Shown: positions 1 through 8,156 of the stretch, piece by piece
How positions within the stretch are numbered: position 1 is the stretch's first letter
Layout of the letters: every line of letters starts with the position of its first letter
NCBI GenBank assembly: GCA_050304855.1
Contig: JBNLEI010000310.1
Location: forward strand, 1-54,304
Length of the DNA: 54,304 bases
From: Methylomarinum sp050304855
Lineage (GTDB): Bacteria; Pseudomonadota; Gammaproteobacteria; Methylococcales; Methylomonadaceae
Direction: 5' to 3'
Notes under the pieces: generated by a model
What the model was told of the DNA's origin: nothing
Databases searched by the model: none
Seen by the model: the letters and a program-made list of their open reading frames with translations, nothing else
Translations under genes and position numbers: made by a program

Positions 1-525
1 ACGCGAGCCATTGCCGAAAAAGCCGGTGTTAATGTATCGATGATTCGATACTACTTCGGCAACAAGGAAGGGCTCTACGAGGAAATGATTCGGGAGACGC
101 TATCGCCGTTGTTGGATGCTCTCGATAGTCCGATGCTTGCGTCTGCCGAAGGGTTCGCTGATTTTCTGCGCCTTTATTACGACACCATGGCGATGCAGCC
201 TGCGTTTCCCAAACTTATTCTGAAAGTGTTGGCCTTAAACCAAGGTCCGGGTCGGCGCTTTATTTATCAATTACTGGAAAGAGGGAAAGTACGCGGAGCT
301 CGAAAAGTGGCGGAACTTCAAGCCGACGGACAAATTGTGGCTGAGGTCGATCCGGATATTGTCAGAATGGCATTTGTCAGTTTGGCGATGACCCCCATGT
401 TGCTTAAAGAGATCTTCGAAGAGCAAATGGACCGCCAAATGGATACGGAGTTTCTGAACGAGCTGGCCCGTTTCAATGGCCGGTTGATTTCCGCCGGTTT
501 GGCGCCGAAAACACAAGATCAATAA
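1..525 (+). CDS. TetR/AcrR-family regulator, 5' end cut by window edge
   Basis: The frame is open from base 1, so the gene starts outside the window; 174 codons are visible. The first residues (TRAIAEKAGVNVSMIRYYFG) are the recognition half of a TetR helix-turn-helix, followed by the usual N-K-E-G-L-Y-E segment. The remainder is an all-helical ligand/dimerisation domain. An apparent ATG at base 40 lies inside the HTH and is not the real start. The stop is followed after 10 bases by the methyltransferase gene, so the two are co-transcribed and the regulator probably controls that gene or the next one. The ligand cannot be told from sequence. Confidence 0.9.
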   Translation, partial: TRAIAEKAGVNVSMIRYYFGNKEGLYEEMIRETLSPLLDALDSPMLASAEGFADFLRLYYDTMAMQPAFPKLILKVLALNQGPGRRFIYQLLERGKVRGARKVAELQADGQIVAEVDPDIVRMAFVSLAMTPMLLKEIFEEQMDRQMDTEFLNELARFNGRLISAGLAPKTQDQ

Positions 526-535
526 GGAGGCGTCG

Positions 536-1648
536 ATGGATTTTCAAAAAAATCGCTGGTCCGTAAGAGCGTTTTTGCAGCTGATGAAATTATTTGTTCG
601 TCTGCAGACATTGCCGCAAAGACTCACGCCTCCTCCCATCCGTTTATTACAAATCGGTTCGGCTTTTTGGCAGTCGCGGGCGCTATATGTCGCAGTCATT
701 CTGGATATTGCGACACAATTAGCGGACGAAAAACAAAGCGCCGAGCAAATCGCAATGAGTGTTTCATCGGATCCGGATGCAGTTTACCGGCTGCTAAGAA
801 TGTTGGCGGCAATGGATATTTTTGAAGAGAGATCGCCGAGGAAATTTGCTAACAACAAACTGTCTAATTTTTTACGCAGAGACAACCCTCAAAATGTTCG
901 AGCGATGATATTGATGCATAATTCATCGGTGATGAGCCGGCCTTGGTACGAGGCGTTTGAAGGAGGCGTGAGAACCGGCGAGGTACCTTTCCGACTAACC
1001 CATAACGAAGAATTATTCGCTTATATGGAACGGGATGAAAAGTTTGCGTCATTGTTTGCCGAGGCCATGGATAGTGTCGAGCAATTCAGCGGGAACAGTT
1101 TTGTGACGGACTTCGATTGGGGGGCGTTTGATCGCCTCATCGATATTGGCGGTTCGAAAGGGAGTAAATCGGTGTCGATTCTAAAACGCCATTGCCATAT
1201 CAGAGCGTTAGTCGTCGATTCGGAAACGGTGATTCGCGAAGCCGAACGCTATTGGGTAGGAAAACTCGATGCAGGTATTGCGGAGAGACTCGCCTTTCAA
1301 GTTGGCGATGTATTCGATGCAGTGCCCTCGGCAACAAGCGAAAAGGATCTCTATTTTCTCAGCGCCGTCCTTCATGGATTCGACGACGGGTCTTGCGTCA
1401 AGATACTGCAAAATATCGCAAGCGCGATTGGCGGGACGGGTGCTCGAATAGCCGTGATGGAACTGGTTCTCGATGAATCTAGAGTCGATTTGGCAGGTGC
1501 CTCGTTCGACATGCAGATGTTTGTCGGGACAAAGGGCAGAGAAAGAACGATGTCCGAATGGCGGACTGTTTTTGATGCAAGCGGACTTCGGCTAGAAACA
1601 GTAGTCAATTTACGAACCTTTGGGAAAATTATGGTTCTCAAAACATGA
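536..1648 (+). CDS. SAM-dependent O-methyltransferase (methyltransf_2 type)
   Basis: 370 aa. Residues 35-115 form a winged-helix dimerisation domain (ALYVAVILDIATQLADEK, then the E-Q-I-A and Y-R-L-L-R-M-L helices) as in hydroxyindole/caffeate-type O-methyltransferases. The SAM site is DIGGSKG at 203-209, a variant of the usual D-x-G-G-G-x-G with Ser in the third glycine position. The catalytic-base region is VLHGFDD (His280), where plant and actinobacterial relatives have V-L-H-D-W-D-D. A strong AGGAGG lies just upstream of the ATG and overlaps the stop of the TetR gene, so the two are translationally close. The substrate is unknown; a hydroxylated aromatic or small-molecule acceptor is typical of the family. 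Confidence 0.85.
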   Translation: MDFQKNRWSVRAFLQLMKLFVRLQTLPQRLTPPPIRLLQIGSAFWQSRALYVAVILDIATQLADEKQSAEQIAMSVSSDPDAVYRLLRMLAAMDIFEERSPRKFANNKLSNFLRRDNPQNVRAMILMHNSSVMSRPWYEAFEGGVRTGEVPFRLTHNEELFAYMERDEKFASLFAEAMDSVEQFSGNSFVTDFDWGAFDRLIDIGGSKGSKSVSILKRHCHIRALVVDSETVIREAERYWVGKLDAGIAERLAFQVGDVFDAVPSATSEKDLYFLSAVLHGFDDGSCVKILQNIASAIGGTGARIAVMELVLDESRVDLAGASFDMQMFVGTKGRERTMSEWRTVFDASGLRLETVVNLRTFGKIMVLKT

Positions 1649-1730
1649 GAGATCGTTGAATTTTCTATTTCCCGGTTGGATGCAGCGCTGCTCGGCAAAG
1701 CCATGGAGATGCAGGCTGGATTGGGTTAAC

Positions 1731-1745
1731 ATGTCAATATGACAT
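1731..1745. promoter_or_regulatory. Perfect palindrome upstream of the nitrobindin-like gene
   Basis: ATGTCA-ATA-TGACAT is a perfect 6+3+6 inverted repeat 56 bases before the next start codon. Its size suits a dimeric HTH regulator such as the TetR protein encoded at the left edge, but the assignment is inference. Confidence 0.35.
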
Positions 1746-1800
1746 TTTCCGGGGCGCGCTAAAGCAACCCGATTTACCATTCAATCGGTTTGAGGCCGGG

Positions 1801-2373
1801 ATGACCATGAACGAGACTAAAGAAATTGATTACGGCCCGCTAGCGGAATTGATAGGCGTTTGGGAAGGCGAAAAAGGACTGGATATTGCTCCTGAACCTG
1901 ACGGTGCCGAAAGCAACCCCTACTACGAAACGATTACGTTTGCGCCGATCGGCGATGTTACCAACGCCGAGTCGCAGCTGCTGGTCGCCCTCCATTACCG
2001 GCAAATTGTTAGGCGTAAGTCGAATGATGAAATATTTCATGACGAAACCGGCTATTGGATGTGGGATGCAAAAACCGGTGTCATCATGCATTCTCTGACG
2101 ATTCCGCGCGCGGTTAGCGTGCTGGCTGGCGGCATTTACGACGGCGAAACACAAACCGACGGCAGTATTGTGTTCGAAGTTTCGGCCGGTTTGACCCACC
2201 GGGATTGGCAAATAATCCAATCGCCTTTTATGCGCGATCATGCGCGCACCACCGATTTTCACCATCGTGTTGTCGTGGGGAACGGTAGACTCAGTTATTC
2301 GGAAACGACGGTTGTGGAAATTTACGGTAAGGTGTTTGAACATACCGACAGTAATGAATTACTTCGGCAATGA
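1801..2373 (+). CDS. Nitrobindin-like haem-binding beta-barrel protein
   Basis: 190 aa, no signal peptide. LAELIGVWEGEKG at the N-terminus matches the G-x-W-x-G-x-G opening of the THAP4/nitrobindin (former DUF1794) beta-barrel family. MHSLTIPRAVSVLAGG in the middle and FEHTDSNELLR at the C-terminus are also family hallmarks. The C-terminal His in the F-x-H-x-D-x-N-x-L motif is the likely axial haem-iron ligand. Relatives bind ferric haem and react with NO or peroxynitrite. Translation can start at ATG 1801 (GAGG five bases upstream) or at the in-frame ATG 1807. A palindrome lies upstream, so it may belong to the regulon of the adjacent TetR protein. Confidence 0.78.
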   Translation: MTMNETKEIDYGPLAELIGVWEGEKGLDIAPEPDGAESNPYYETITFAPIGDVTNAESQLLVALHYRQIVRRKSNDEIFHDETGYWMWDAKTGVIMHSLTIPRAVSVLAGGIYDGETQTDGSIVFEVSAGLTHRDWQIIQSPFMRDHARTTDFHHRVVVGNGRLSYSETTVVEIYGKVFEHTDSNELLRQ

Positions 2374-2480
2374 CCTGGTGGTCTCCGCCGAGCCGTAAGG
2401 CGGTCGAAAACGACGGTTTGTTTTGCAACCGACGAAAAAAGGGCTGGCGAAGCAATTGTAAGACAAATGCTAACGATTTG

Positions 2481-2615
2481 TTAACGCGATAAGCCTATCC
2501 CGATCACTTTGTTGATTTTTTCATGGTGGTTGGGATCGTGCCGATATTGGCCCTTGTTGTTCTCACAGCCCCAAAGAAATAGCAGGACGAAAAGCATCAT
2601 TATCGATCGTTTCAT
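2481..2615 (-). CDS. Small lipoprotein, 44 aa
   Basis: This short gene is easily missed. ATG at 2615 is preceded by GGGAGAGG at good spacing. The product starts MKRSIMMLFVLLFLWGC, a textbook lipoprotein signal: positive N-terminus, hydrophobic core and an L-W-G-C lipobox with Cys17 as lipidation site. The mature part is only 28 residues (ENNKGQYRHDPNHHEKINKV...), hydrophilic and His-rich (H26, H30, H31). It would be a small envelope lipoprotein. No family is recognised. It runs in the same direction as rlmA, which ends about 100 bases upstream of this ATG. Confidence 0.6.
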   Translation of the reverse strand: MKRSIMMLFVLLFLWGCENNKGQYRHDPNHHEKINKVIGIGLSR

Positions 2616-2715
2616 GACCCTCTCCCGGTAAGCTGCTGATGGAGCGTTCGCTTGATCATCAGCCTTGTGAATGATTAATTACCGCCGACCATCATTAGCG
2701 CTTTATTTCGTTTAG

Positions 2716-3540
2716 TCAAGATTTGACGGCCAGCGTGATGATAAAATCCGTTTCGATTTCTAACTCTTTGGCGCGTTGAATCTTGCTTAGAGTTTCGCCT
2801 TTGGTACGCCAGGCGAACGGCGTCATTTGCAATAGAGCCATGCGCTGTTCCTGGTGGGGCCGGATGGAATAGCGAAGCCTTTGGCTATCGATTTGTCGGA
2901 AACCTTCGGGTAGTGCGATTTCGATGCTATGTTCCTTGACTTTGCTATATATGAACTCCCTCAATTGCCATAAATGGCGGGGGCCGGGGGTTACTGTCAG
3001 CAATAGCCCGCCGCTTTTCAACAGGCGGATGATTTCGATATCATTCGATGGCGCGTAGATTCTGACGATCAGATCGAAAAAATGATCGCCGTAAGGCATG
3101 CGTTTATTGCTGGCAACGATGAAATGCGCGTTGGGTTGTTTTTTTGCAGCCGCCAGGATGGCATTTTTGGCGATATCGATACCGTGTAAGTCGAGCGTCT
3201 CCGGGTTTCGGCATAACGCTTCGATTTGCCGGCTGTAGTAACCTTCGCCGCAGCCCATATCCAGAATATGCATTGGCGAATTGGCCGCTCTACGGCGGTC
3301 TATCAGCGTTGCGATCGCCTGAGCCAGAGGCTGATAGAAGCCTGCCTCCAAAAAATTGCGCCGCGAGCGCATCATTTCCCGACTGTCGCCGGGTTCCTTC
3401 GATTTTTTGTGTTGCACGGGCAACAGATTCAAATAGCCTTCTTTAGCAACGTCGAAATGATGTTTGTTTTGGCAATAGTAGCCTTTTGAGGCTGGGTGTT
3501 GCAGCAGAGGACTCTGGCAGATAGGGCAGATATAAGACAT
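2716..3540 (-). CDS. rlmA: 23S rRNA (guanine-N1)-methyltransferase RlmA type
   Basis: 274 aa. It starts with a zinc-binding knuckle: CPICQSPLL near residues 5-13, then YYCQNKHHFD, giving the C-x2-C...C-x3-H pattern of RlmA. The signature FDVAKEGYLNLLPVQ follows. The SAM pocket is the DMGCGEGYYS stretch (about residues 93-102), with HGIDIAKNAI as the next strand. RlmA methylates N1 of a guanine in helix 35 of 23S rRNA (G745 in E. coli). It stands alone and is divergent from the large secreted-protein gene, with a 264-base spacer. The Shine-Dalgarno is weak. The family call is firm; the exact target base is inferred from family knowledge. Confidence 0.9.
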   Translation of the reverse strand: MSYICPICQSPLLQHPASKGYYCQNKHHFDVAKEGYLNLLPVQHKKSKEPGDSREMMRSRRNFLEAGFYQPLAQAIATLIDRRRAANSPMHILDMGCGEGYYSRQIEALCRNPETLDLHGIDIAKNAILAAAKKQPNAHFIVASNKRMPYGDHFFDLIVRIYAPSNDIEIIRLLKSGGLLLTVTPGPRHLWQLREFIYSKVKEHSIEIALPEGFRQIDSQRLRYSIRPHQEQRMALLQMTPFAWRTKGETLSKIQRAKELEIETDFIITLAVKS

Positions 3541-3804
3541 GGTTATCCAAGGATTGCTTGTTAGGACAATTCTACAATATTGAAAGTCGGATGTTTACAT
3601 AGGTATTTTCTTGTCATTAAGAATGCCATGAACCATGGAGATAATTGACCAAATATCCCATTAGCTGATGAGAAAAAAGGAACAATGCGATTTTTAATCA
3701 GTTAGTCATCTGTTAGTCCGAATATGATAGGTTTCAATTAAACAATGATCATTTGAGAGATGCTGAGAGGCTATCGAATTAAGCAATAATCAGGAGTGAT
3801 TCTT

Positions 3805-6759
3805 ATGATGCGCATCAATTTAAAAAATATTAATGGTGTAATAGAACTATATTTTGTTTTGGTTTTTCTTTTGTTTAGTTCGACTAACGTTTGGGCGCTA
3901 TCGGTTTCTTTTACCAAATTGGCGGATGGAGAAGGTGATATGGAAATTAATTATCCCGTCGATCCGGGTTACAAAAACCCGTATCCATTGACGGATGATG
4001 CGAGGGATGCATTAGTGATAGCTGGATATCCAATTCAAGGACAATTTTTCCACTTTACTCGACCAGTCATTGACGGCTCAGACGTCGCTTTTAATTCAAA
4101 TGGAGGCGGGATTTCCGGAGCTAGTATCAATCCAATTGACCCATTGGCCAGCTTTCCTCTTTTTAGTGATCCAATTGGCTCGCTGGGAAGCATCACCGGC
4201 ATCTATATGACGGCCAGTAATCTCGGATTATTTCCTTATGAAGTAGTTGCAAATAATTACCCTTTTGAAGATACGCTTGATCTTGCAGGTTTTCCTGTCC
4301 CTGTTGTAGTTCCGTTTAGCAGATTTGCCAATACGCAAGTCTCGATGAGAGTGGGAGAGGTCGCTTTTCATGCACTCGTTTCCGATGTTGCGACAGGTAC
4401 TGAAATACAAGCCGTTTATGCCGGAGACAGTCCACAGACTCTGCGTTTATTGGCTGATGCAACGACTTCACCGCCCGGATCGGCCTTAACCTTTACGACA
4501 TTGGGCCGTCCTGCTATCGACGCTACCGGCGACGTTGTGTTCCAGGGATTTGCAGGAGGGAGTGTCTTCGGGATCTATGGCGATCTTGGCGTTGTTGTGG
4601 ACAACAGTACTCAAATACCTGGCGTACCTTCGGTTAATCCGTTTGTTCCTGGCTTTTTTACATCCCATCCTTTTTTCGTGCCCTCTATCGATAACGGCGC
4701 GGTCGCCTTCAATGCGCACCCGCTTTCAGTGGCTAACGGCGTTTATGTCAGAGAATCTAACGGCACGCTGCGCACGGTCGTAACAGGGAGTACGCCGATT
4801 CCCGACGGTACCGGTAATTTCGTGGTTTTCGACAGTGTGCAAATTTCCAATGGAGACGTGGCATTCAGAGGTCGTGACGGTCTCACCTCGTCTCGCACGC
4901 AGGAAGGAATTTACGCCGACATCGGCGGAATTTTACACACAGTGGCTGATCTCAATTCGCCGGTTCCTGACGGACTGGGCACGTTCATTGATTTTAGTCC
5001 GACGACGATTTCGTTTGATCAAGGAAATGTCGTTTTTCAGGCCAGAGGAGTCAATGGACAACAAGGCATTTATACTAATTTTGGCGGGCAACTTAATAAG
5101 ATTGTTGATAATAACGATCAATTAGATGGTAAAAACATCTCGGCCGTTTTAGTTTCCGAGCAGGCGCTGAGCGGCCATCAGGTGATTTTCGTTGCACTAT
5201 TTGATGACGGCTCAGAAGGGCTCTTTCTGGCCAATATAGGCGAATTGGCGCCTCCCCGGTTTAGCGGGCGAGTCACTAATCATTATTTTGACGTCGATGC
5301 GTCAGGTTGGAATACGACCGGATGCGCCTCTGTGAATAATGGAATTCTGACTTTAATGGATCCAATTGCTCCATGCAGTATAACTCAGGCGATTAATACG
5401 CCTTTGGGATCTTTTCTGTTGAGTTTTCAACACCGGTTGCTGAACGGGACTTTGAATGTATTCATCGATTCTGAGTTGGTGGCAAGCATCGTTGCGCCGA
5501 TGCCTCAACCCGCCGGAATTACTAGAGAAAACATATTCATCAATGATCCCGCATTAATGGGATTAGTCGGGGCGATTTTACATTTTCAACTTGTTCCTAT
5601 AGGAGGCAGTGGTGAAGTCGGGCTTGATAATATCGGTATCCCTATATTTGATCTTGAGGATAGGGGCGTTACGGTCGACGTATTTACATATACTGAATAT
5701 AGAGACCCTGTTACCTCAGATAAACGATTCGATTCGGATAGAGTAAGTTCGGTGCATGAGATTTTGACCAATGTTCAGTCTTCAGTCGATCCGGGGGCGC
5801 TAGTCGAAGCCGATGCGAAAGCAGCAGCAATATTGAATGGCGTTCAGGTGGGAACCCGAGTTTTTGCCGAATCGCCTGTGCAAGAGGCCGGAATCTCCTT
5901 GGTGTCGAGTGCTAGAGCTTCAGCGGATGCGATCGCTCATTACAAAGTGACAGCGCCAGGTGTACCTGAGCCCATTGATATCGATATGGTGTTAAAGGTT
6001 GACGGAACGTTCGAAATCGTTGGTGACGGATATGACGATCCCAATTTACCCGGAATTTTTGTAAATTTCTTGGTCAGGCAGTCAGAGGTCGGCTGGAAGT
6101 ATGTCAAAAAAGATCTTTTCGCCGGTGAGCTTCGCGTCGATACGGCTGCCGGTGTGAAGAGTTTAGATGATTTTCAAACTGAATTGGGTTTGGGAACGCT
6201 TTCAATTATTCAAAGTGATGTGTTAGACGGAGGAAAGCAAATTATCGGCAAACATTTTGACATCTCGCTGACCAAAAACATGGAAGACGTTATTTGGGTT
6301 GAGAAAAATGAGGTCATGTCTCTAAAAGAACAAATAAAAGACGAAACCGTAGCAACAGATTTGCTGATTAACGGATTTACCAATGCGGACTTTAGTCATA
6401 CAGCCTCCGCCAGTTTGTCCTCCAGTACGCCTGGTGTGACGTTTGAACTGCTCAATTCGTCTCCGCAGCAGCCCATAGATGACCTGACAGCCAGAGCTAA
6501 AAGTGAGAAAGTGGGGCTTTTATGGAGCCCTGTCGAAACGGCTGCCAGTTATAACATCTATCGTAAACTGGAGTCGGAGCCTACATTTACCCTAATTGTC
6601 GAAAATCATGTCAGCGATTTTGCCGGTTATACGGACATAGGCTTAACAAATGGTGCAACGTATCAATACGTTGTCACGTGGATTACGGCAGAAGGATTGG
6701 AATCCCCATTTTCCAACCAAGTTTCGGCAACACCGACGTTACGAATCAGAACACGGTGA
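3805..6759 (+). CDS. Large secreted protein with propeller-like repeats and C-terminal fibronectin III domain
   Basis: 984 aa from the ATG at 3805. I prefer it to the upstream in-frame GTG at 3796 because CAGGAG ends right before it at correct spacing. The N-terminus has a signal peptide (YFVLVFLLFSSTNVWA, cleavage after VWA). Roughly residues 60-480 contain recurring units of the form V-A-F-x-G-x-D-G / G-I-Y-x-x-x-G-G / V-x-D-x-N-x-x-x-P-D-G, as in the beta-propeller-like repeats of many PEP-CTERM-type surface proteins. A lectin/jelly-roll-like segment follows around 490-620 and a fibronectin III domain at about 885-975 (SYNIYRKLESEPTF...). The end, TLRIRTR, has no PEP-CTERM or LPXTG anchor. 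Function unknown; surface or matrix protein is inference. Confidence 0.75.
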   Translation: MMRINLKNINGVIELYFVLVFLLFSSTNVWALSVSFTKLADGEGDMEINYPVDPGYKNPYPLTDDARDALVIAGYPIQGQFFHFTRPVIDGSDVAFNSNGGGISGASINPIDPLASFPLFSDPIGSLGSITGIYMTASNLGLFPYEVVANNYPFEDTLDLAGFPVPVVVPFSRFANTQVSMRVGEVAFHALVSDVATGTEIQAVYAGDSPQTLRLLADATTSPPGSALTFTTLGRPAIDATGDVVFQGFAGGSVFGIYGDLGVVVDNSTQIPGVPSVNPFVPGFFTSHPFFVPSIDNGAVAFNAHPLSVANGVYVRESNGTLRTVVTGSTPIPDGTGNFVVFDSVQISNGDVAFRGRDGLTSSRTQEGIYADIGGILHTVADLNSPVPDGLGTFIDFSPTTISFDQGNVVFQARGVNGQQGIYTNFGGQLNKIVDNNDQLDGKNISAVLVSEQALSGHQVIFVALFDDGSEGLFLANIGELAPPRFSGRVTNHYFDVDASGWNTTGCASVNNGILTLMDPIAPCSITQAINTPLGSFLLSFQHRLLNGTLNVFIDSELVASIVAPMPQPAGITRENIFINDPALMGLVGAILHFQLVPIGGSGEVGLDNIGIPIFDLEDRGVTVDVFTYTEYRDPVTSDKRFDSDRVSSVHEILTNVQSSVDPGALVEADAKAAAILNGVQVGTRVFAESPVQEAGISLVSSARASADAIAHYKVTAPGVPEPIDIDMVLKVDGTFEIVGDGYDDPNLPGIFVNFLVRQSEVGWKYVKKDLFAGELRVDTAAGVKSLDDFQTELGLGTLSIIQSDVLDGGKQIIGKHFDISLTKNMEDVIWVEKNEVMSLKEQIKDETVATDLLINGFTNADFSHTASASLSSSTPGVTFELLNSSPQQPIDDLTARAKSEKVGLLWSPVETAASYNIYRKLESEPTFTLIVENHVSDFAGYTDIGLTNGATYQYVVTWITAEGLESPFSNQVSATPTLRIRTR

Positions 6760-8156
6760 TTTGTCAGTATATCTATTTTTGCATGAGCTTGATTTGGGTG
6801 TGAACAATGCCCCAATCAAGCGGCAAAAATTAGGGAACAATAATGTGAGGTTGCCGACTCTTTTTGACGTCAATCTAACTATACCGGTCGGTAAATTTGG
6901 TGTAGCGTTCGCCAGATGTTCACGATGGGCCTAACCACGGCGCGAATATGTTGTTTTCTCTTTACCCGCGGCGTTTGTCTCACGAGCCTTGTTGTTTACA
7001 GACGAAGTAGGGCGGGCGCCGTTAGTTTATTTTCCGCTTTCTCGTGAGCAATATGGTTGCGCAATGCGGTAACTCCAAAAGCTAGGTCATCTGCCATTTT
7101 GGTAAGTAAGGGTAGTTCCATTTCGTCAAACGCGTCAAACCTGGCTGACGTAAATGGAGAATGCACCAAATACACCGGCGGAATTCTTGAGTGGCAGAGT
7201 AATGATGGAGAAAAATCCACGTTTAAGCGCTTCTTCTTTCCATAAAATTCAAGACGAGGGTCTGCCGAAATATCCCTGGTAATCTGAATTCGCTCAGTAC
7301 GTATTGCAAGTCTGGTATGGCGCTACGCTAAAGAGTTGCATTCCTCCTCAGGAAATATCGGCAAATTCCAGACAGCCATATTCAAATCCGCCATGCGCCA
7401 TCGTTCAGCATACGTATGGAAGAAACAGTAAATAGAGTATTAACGTCGTAAAAATATAATCGGAATAATGGGTTTGAGCGGTTCGATGATTTGTTTATTA
7501 ATGACCGACAATAGCAATATATAGGCTAGGGATAGTTAGCATTGCGATCGATGTGGATAATATTGAATGTGATTTAGCGTAAAGTATATTGGTCTATGAA
7601 ACGAGCCGTAACGAATATTTATTATCGGAGTATAAATTTAACGGGGAAAGAGGTATCTCAGTAAAATCTTTGCCAGCGGTACGTCGCCTACCTTAGATCG
7701 AAACCGAAAGTCATCTTCTAATTTGGATGAATGGGGTATTCGCCTTTTTCCTGAAATTGTTCTTGCCGCGTAATCACAACGCGGTCTCTTTGCTTGTCTA
7801 CGAGAACTTTTTCCCGTCCCTGATTGGCATGCGCGTACTTAAAAAATGATTTTAGTTTGTTTGTTAATGCAGGCGAAAAAGCATGCTTATTTCTCTTAAG
7901 CACCTGAAAAATCGTTATTACGCATTTCGCTGGTTCCATCGGTTGGACATCTCAACATGCACATGTTTTTAGAGAAAAGCTTGTTTAACATTGCGGCAAA
8001 GCAAATGCTTCGTTAACATGCACCTGAACTTTTATGTTTGTCATCCTAAGCTCTCATGTGCGATAAAGAAGTCGTTTTTTGTGGCATGATTCTGGACGAT
8101 ACCTTCTCCATGCATTTCATCAGAATTGGAGAACTCAATAATCAAAATAAAAAAGA
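6760..8156. other. Long gene-poor spacer
   Basis: About 1.4 kb with no convincing intact gene. The 6996-7320 part is a decayed GAF-domain sequence (listed separately). A 73-codon minus-strand frame at 7718-7939 has no ribosome site and no recognisable family. AT-rich sequence at 7430-7720 shows no coding signal. Near 7983-8017 a perfect AAGCA-AA-TGCTT repeat lies between GTTTAAC and GTTAAC, about 150 bases before the large regulator gene, and could be an operator for it. Confidence 0.5.
6996..7320 (-). pseudogene. Remnant of a GAF-domain sensor protein
   Basis: Read on the minus strand, three frames in succession give adjacent pieces of one GAF domain. The first is AIRTERIQITRDISADPRLEF. A shift then gives WKEEALKRGFFSIITLPLKN. 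A second shift gives FDAFDEMELPLLTKMADDLAFG, with VTALRNHIAHEKAE at the end. These are the successive hallmarks of the GAF domain found in bacterial sensor kinases and diguanylate cyclases (A-I-R-T-G, D-P-R, W-R-E-E-A-L-K-R-G, L-A-D-D-L-A-F-G-I). A TAG stop lies just upstream of the first piece. No kinase or GGDEF output domain is left, so this is a dead fragment. Confidence 0.65.

Noticed and set aside
3541..3804. Possible riboswitch in the AT-rich leader of the large secreted protein
   Set aside because: No match to cyclic-di-GMP or other riboswitch cores that I could recognise.
7718..7939. 73-codon minus-strand frame
   Set aside because: No ribosome-binding site, no recognised family and no neighbour; kept only as a note in the spacer entry.
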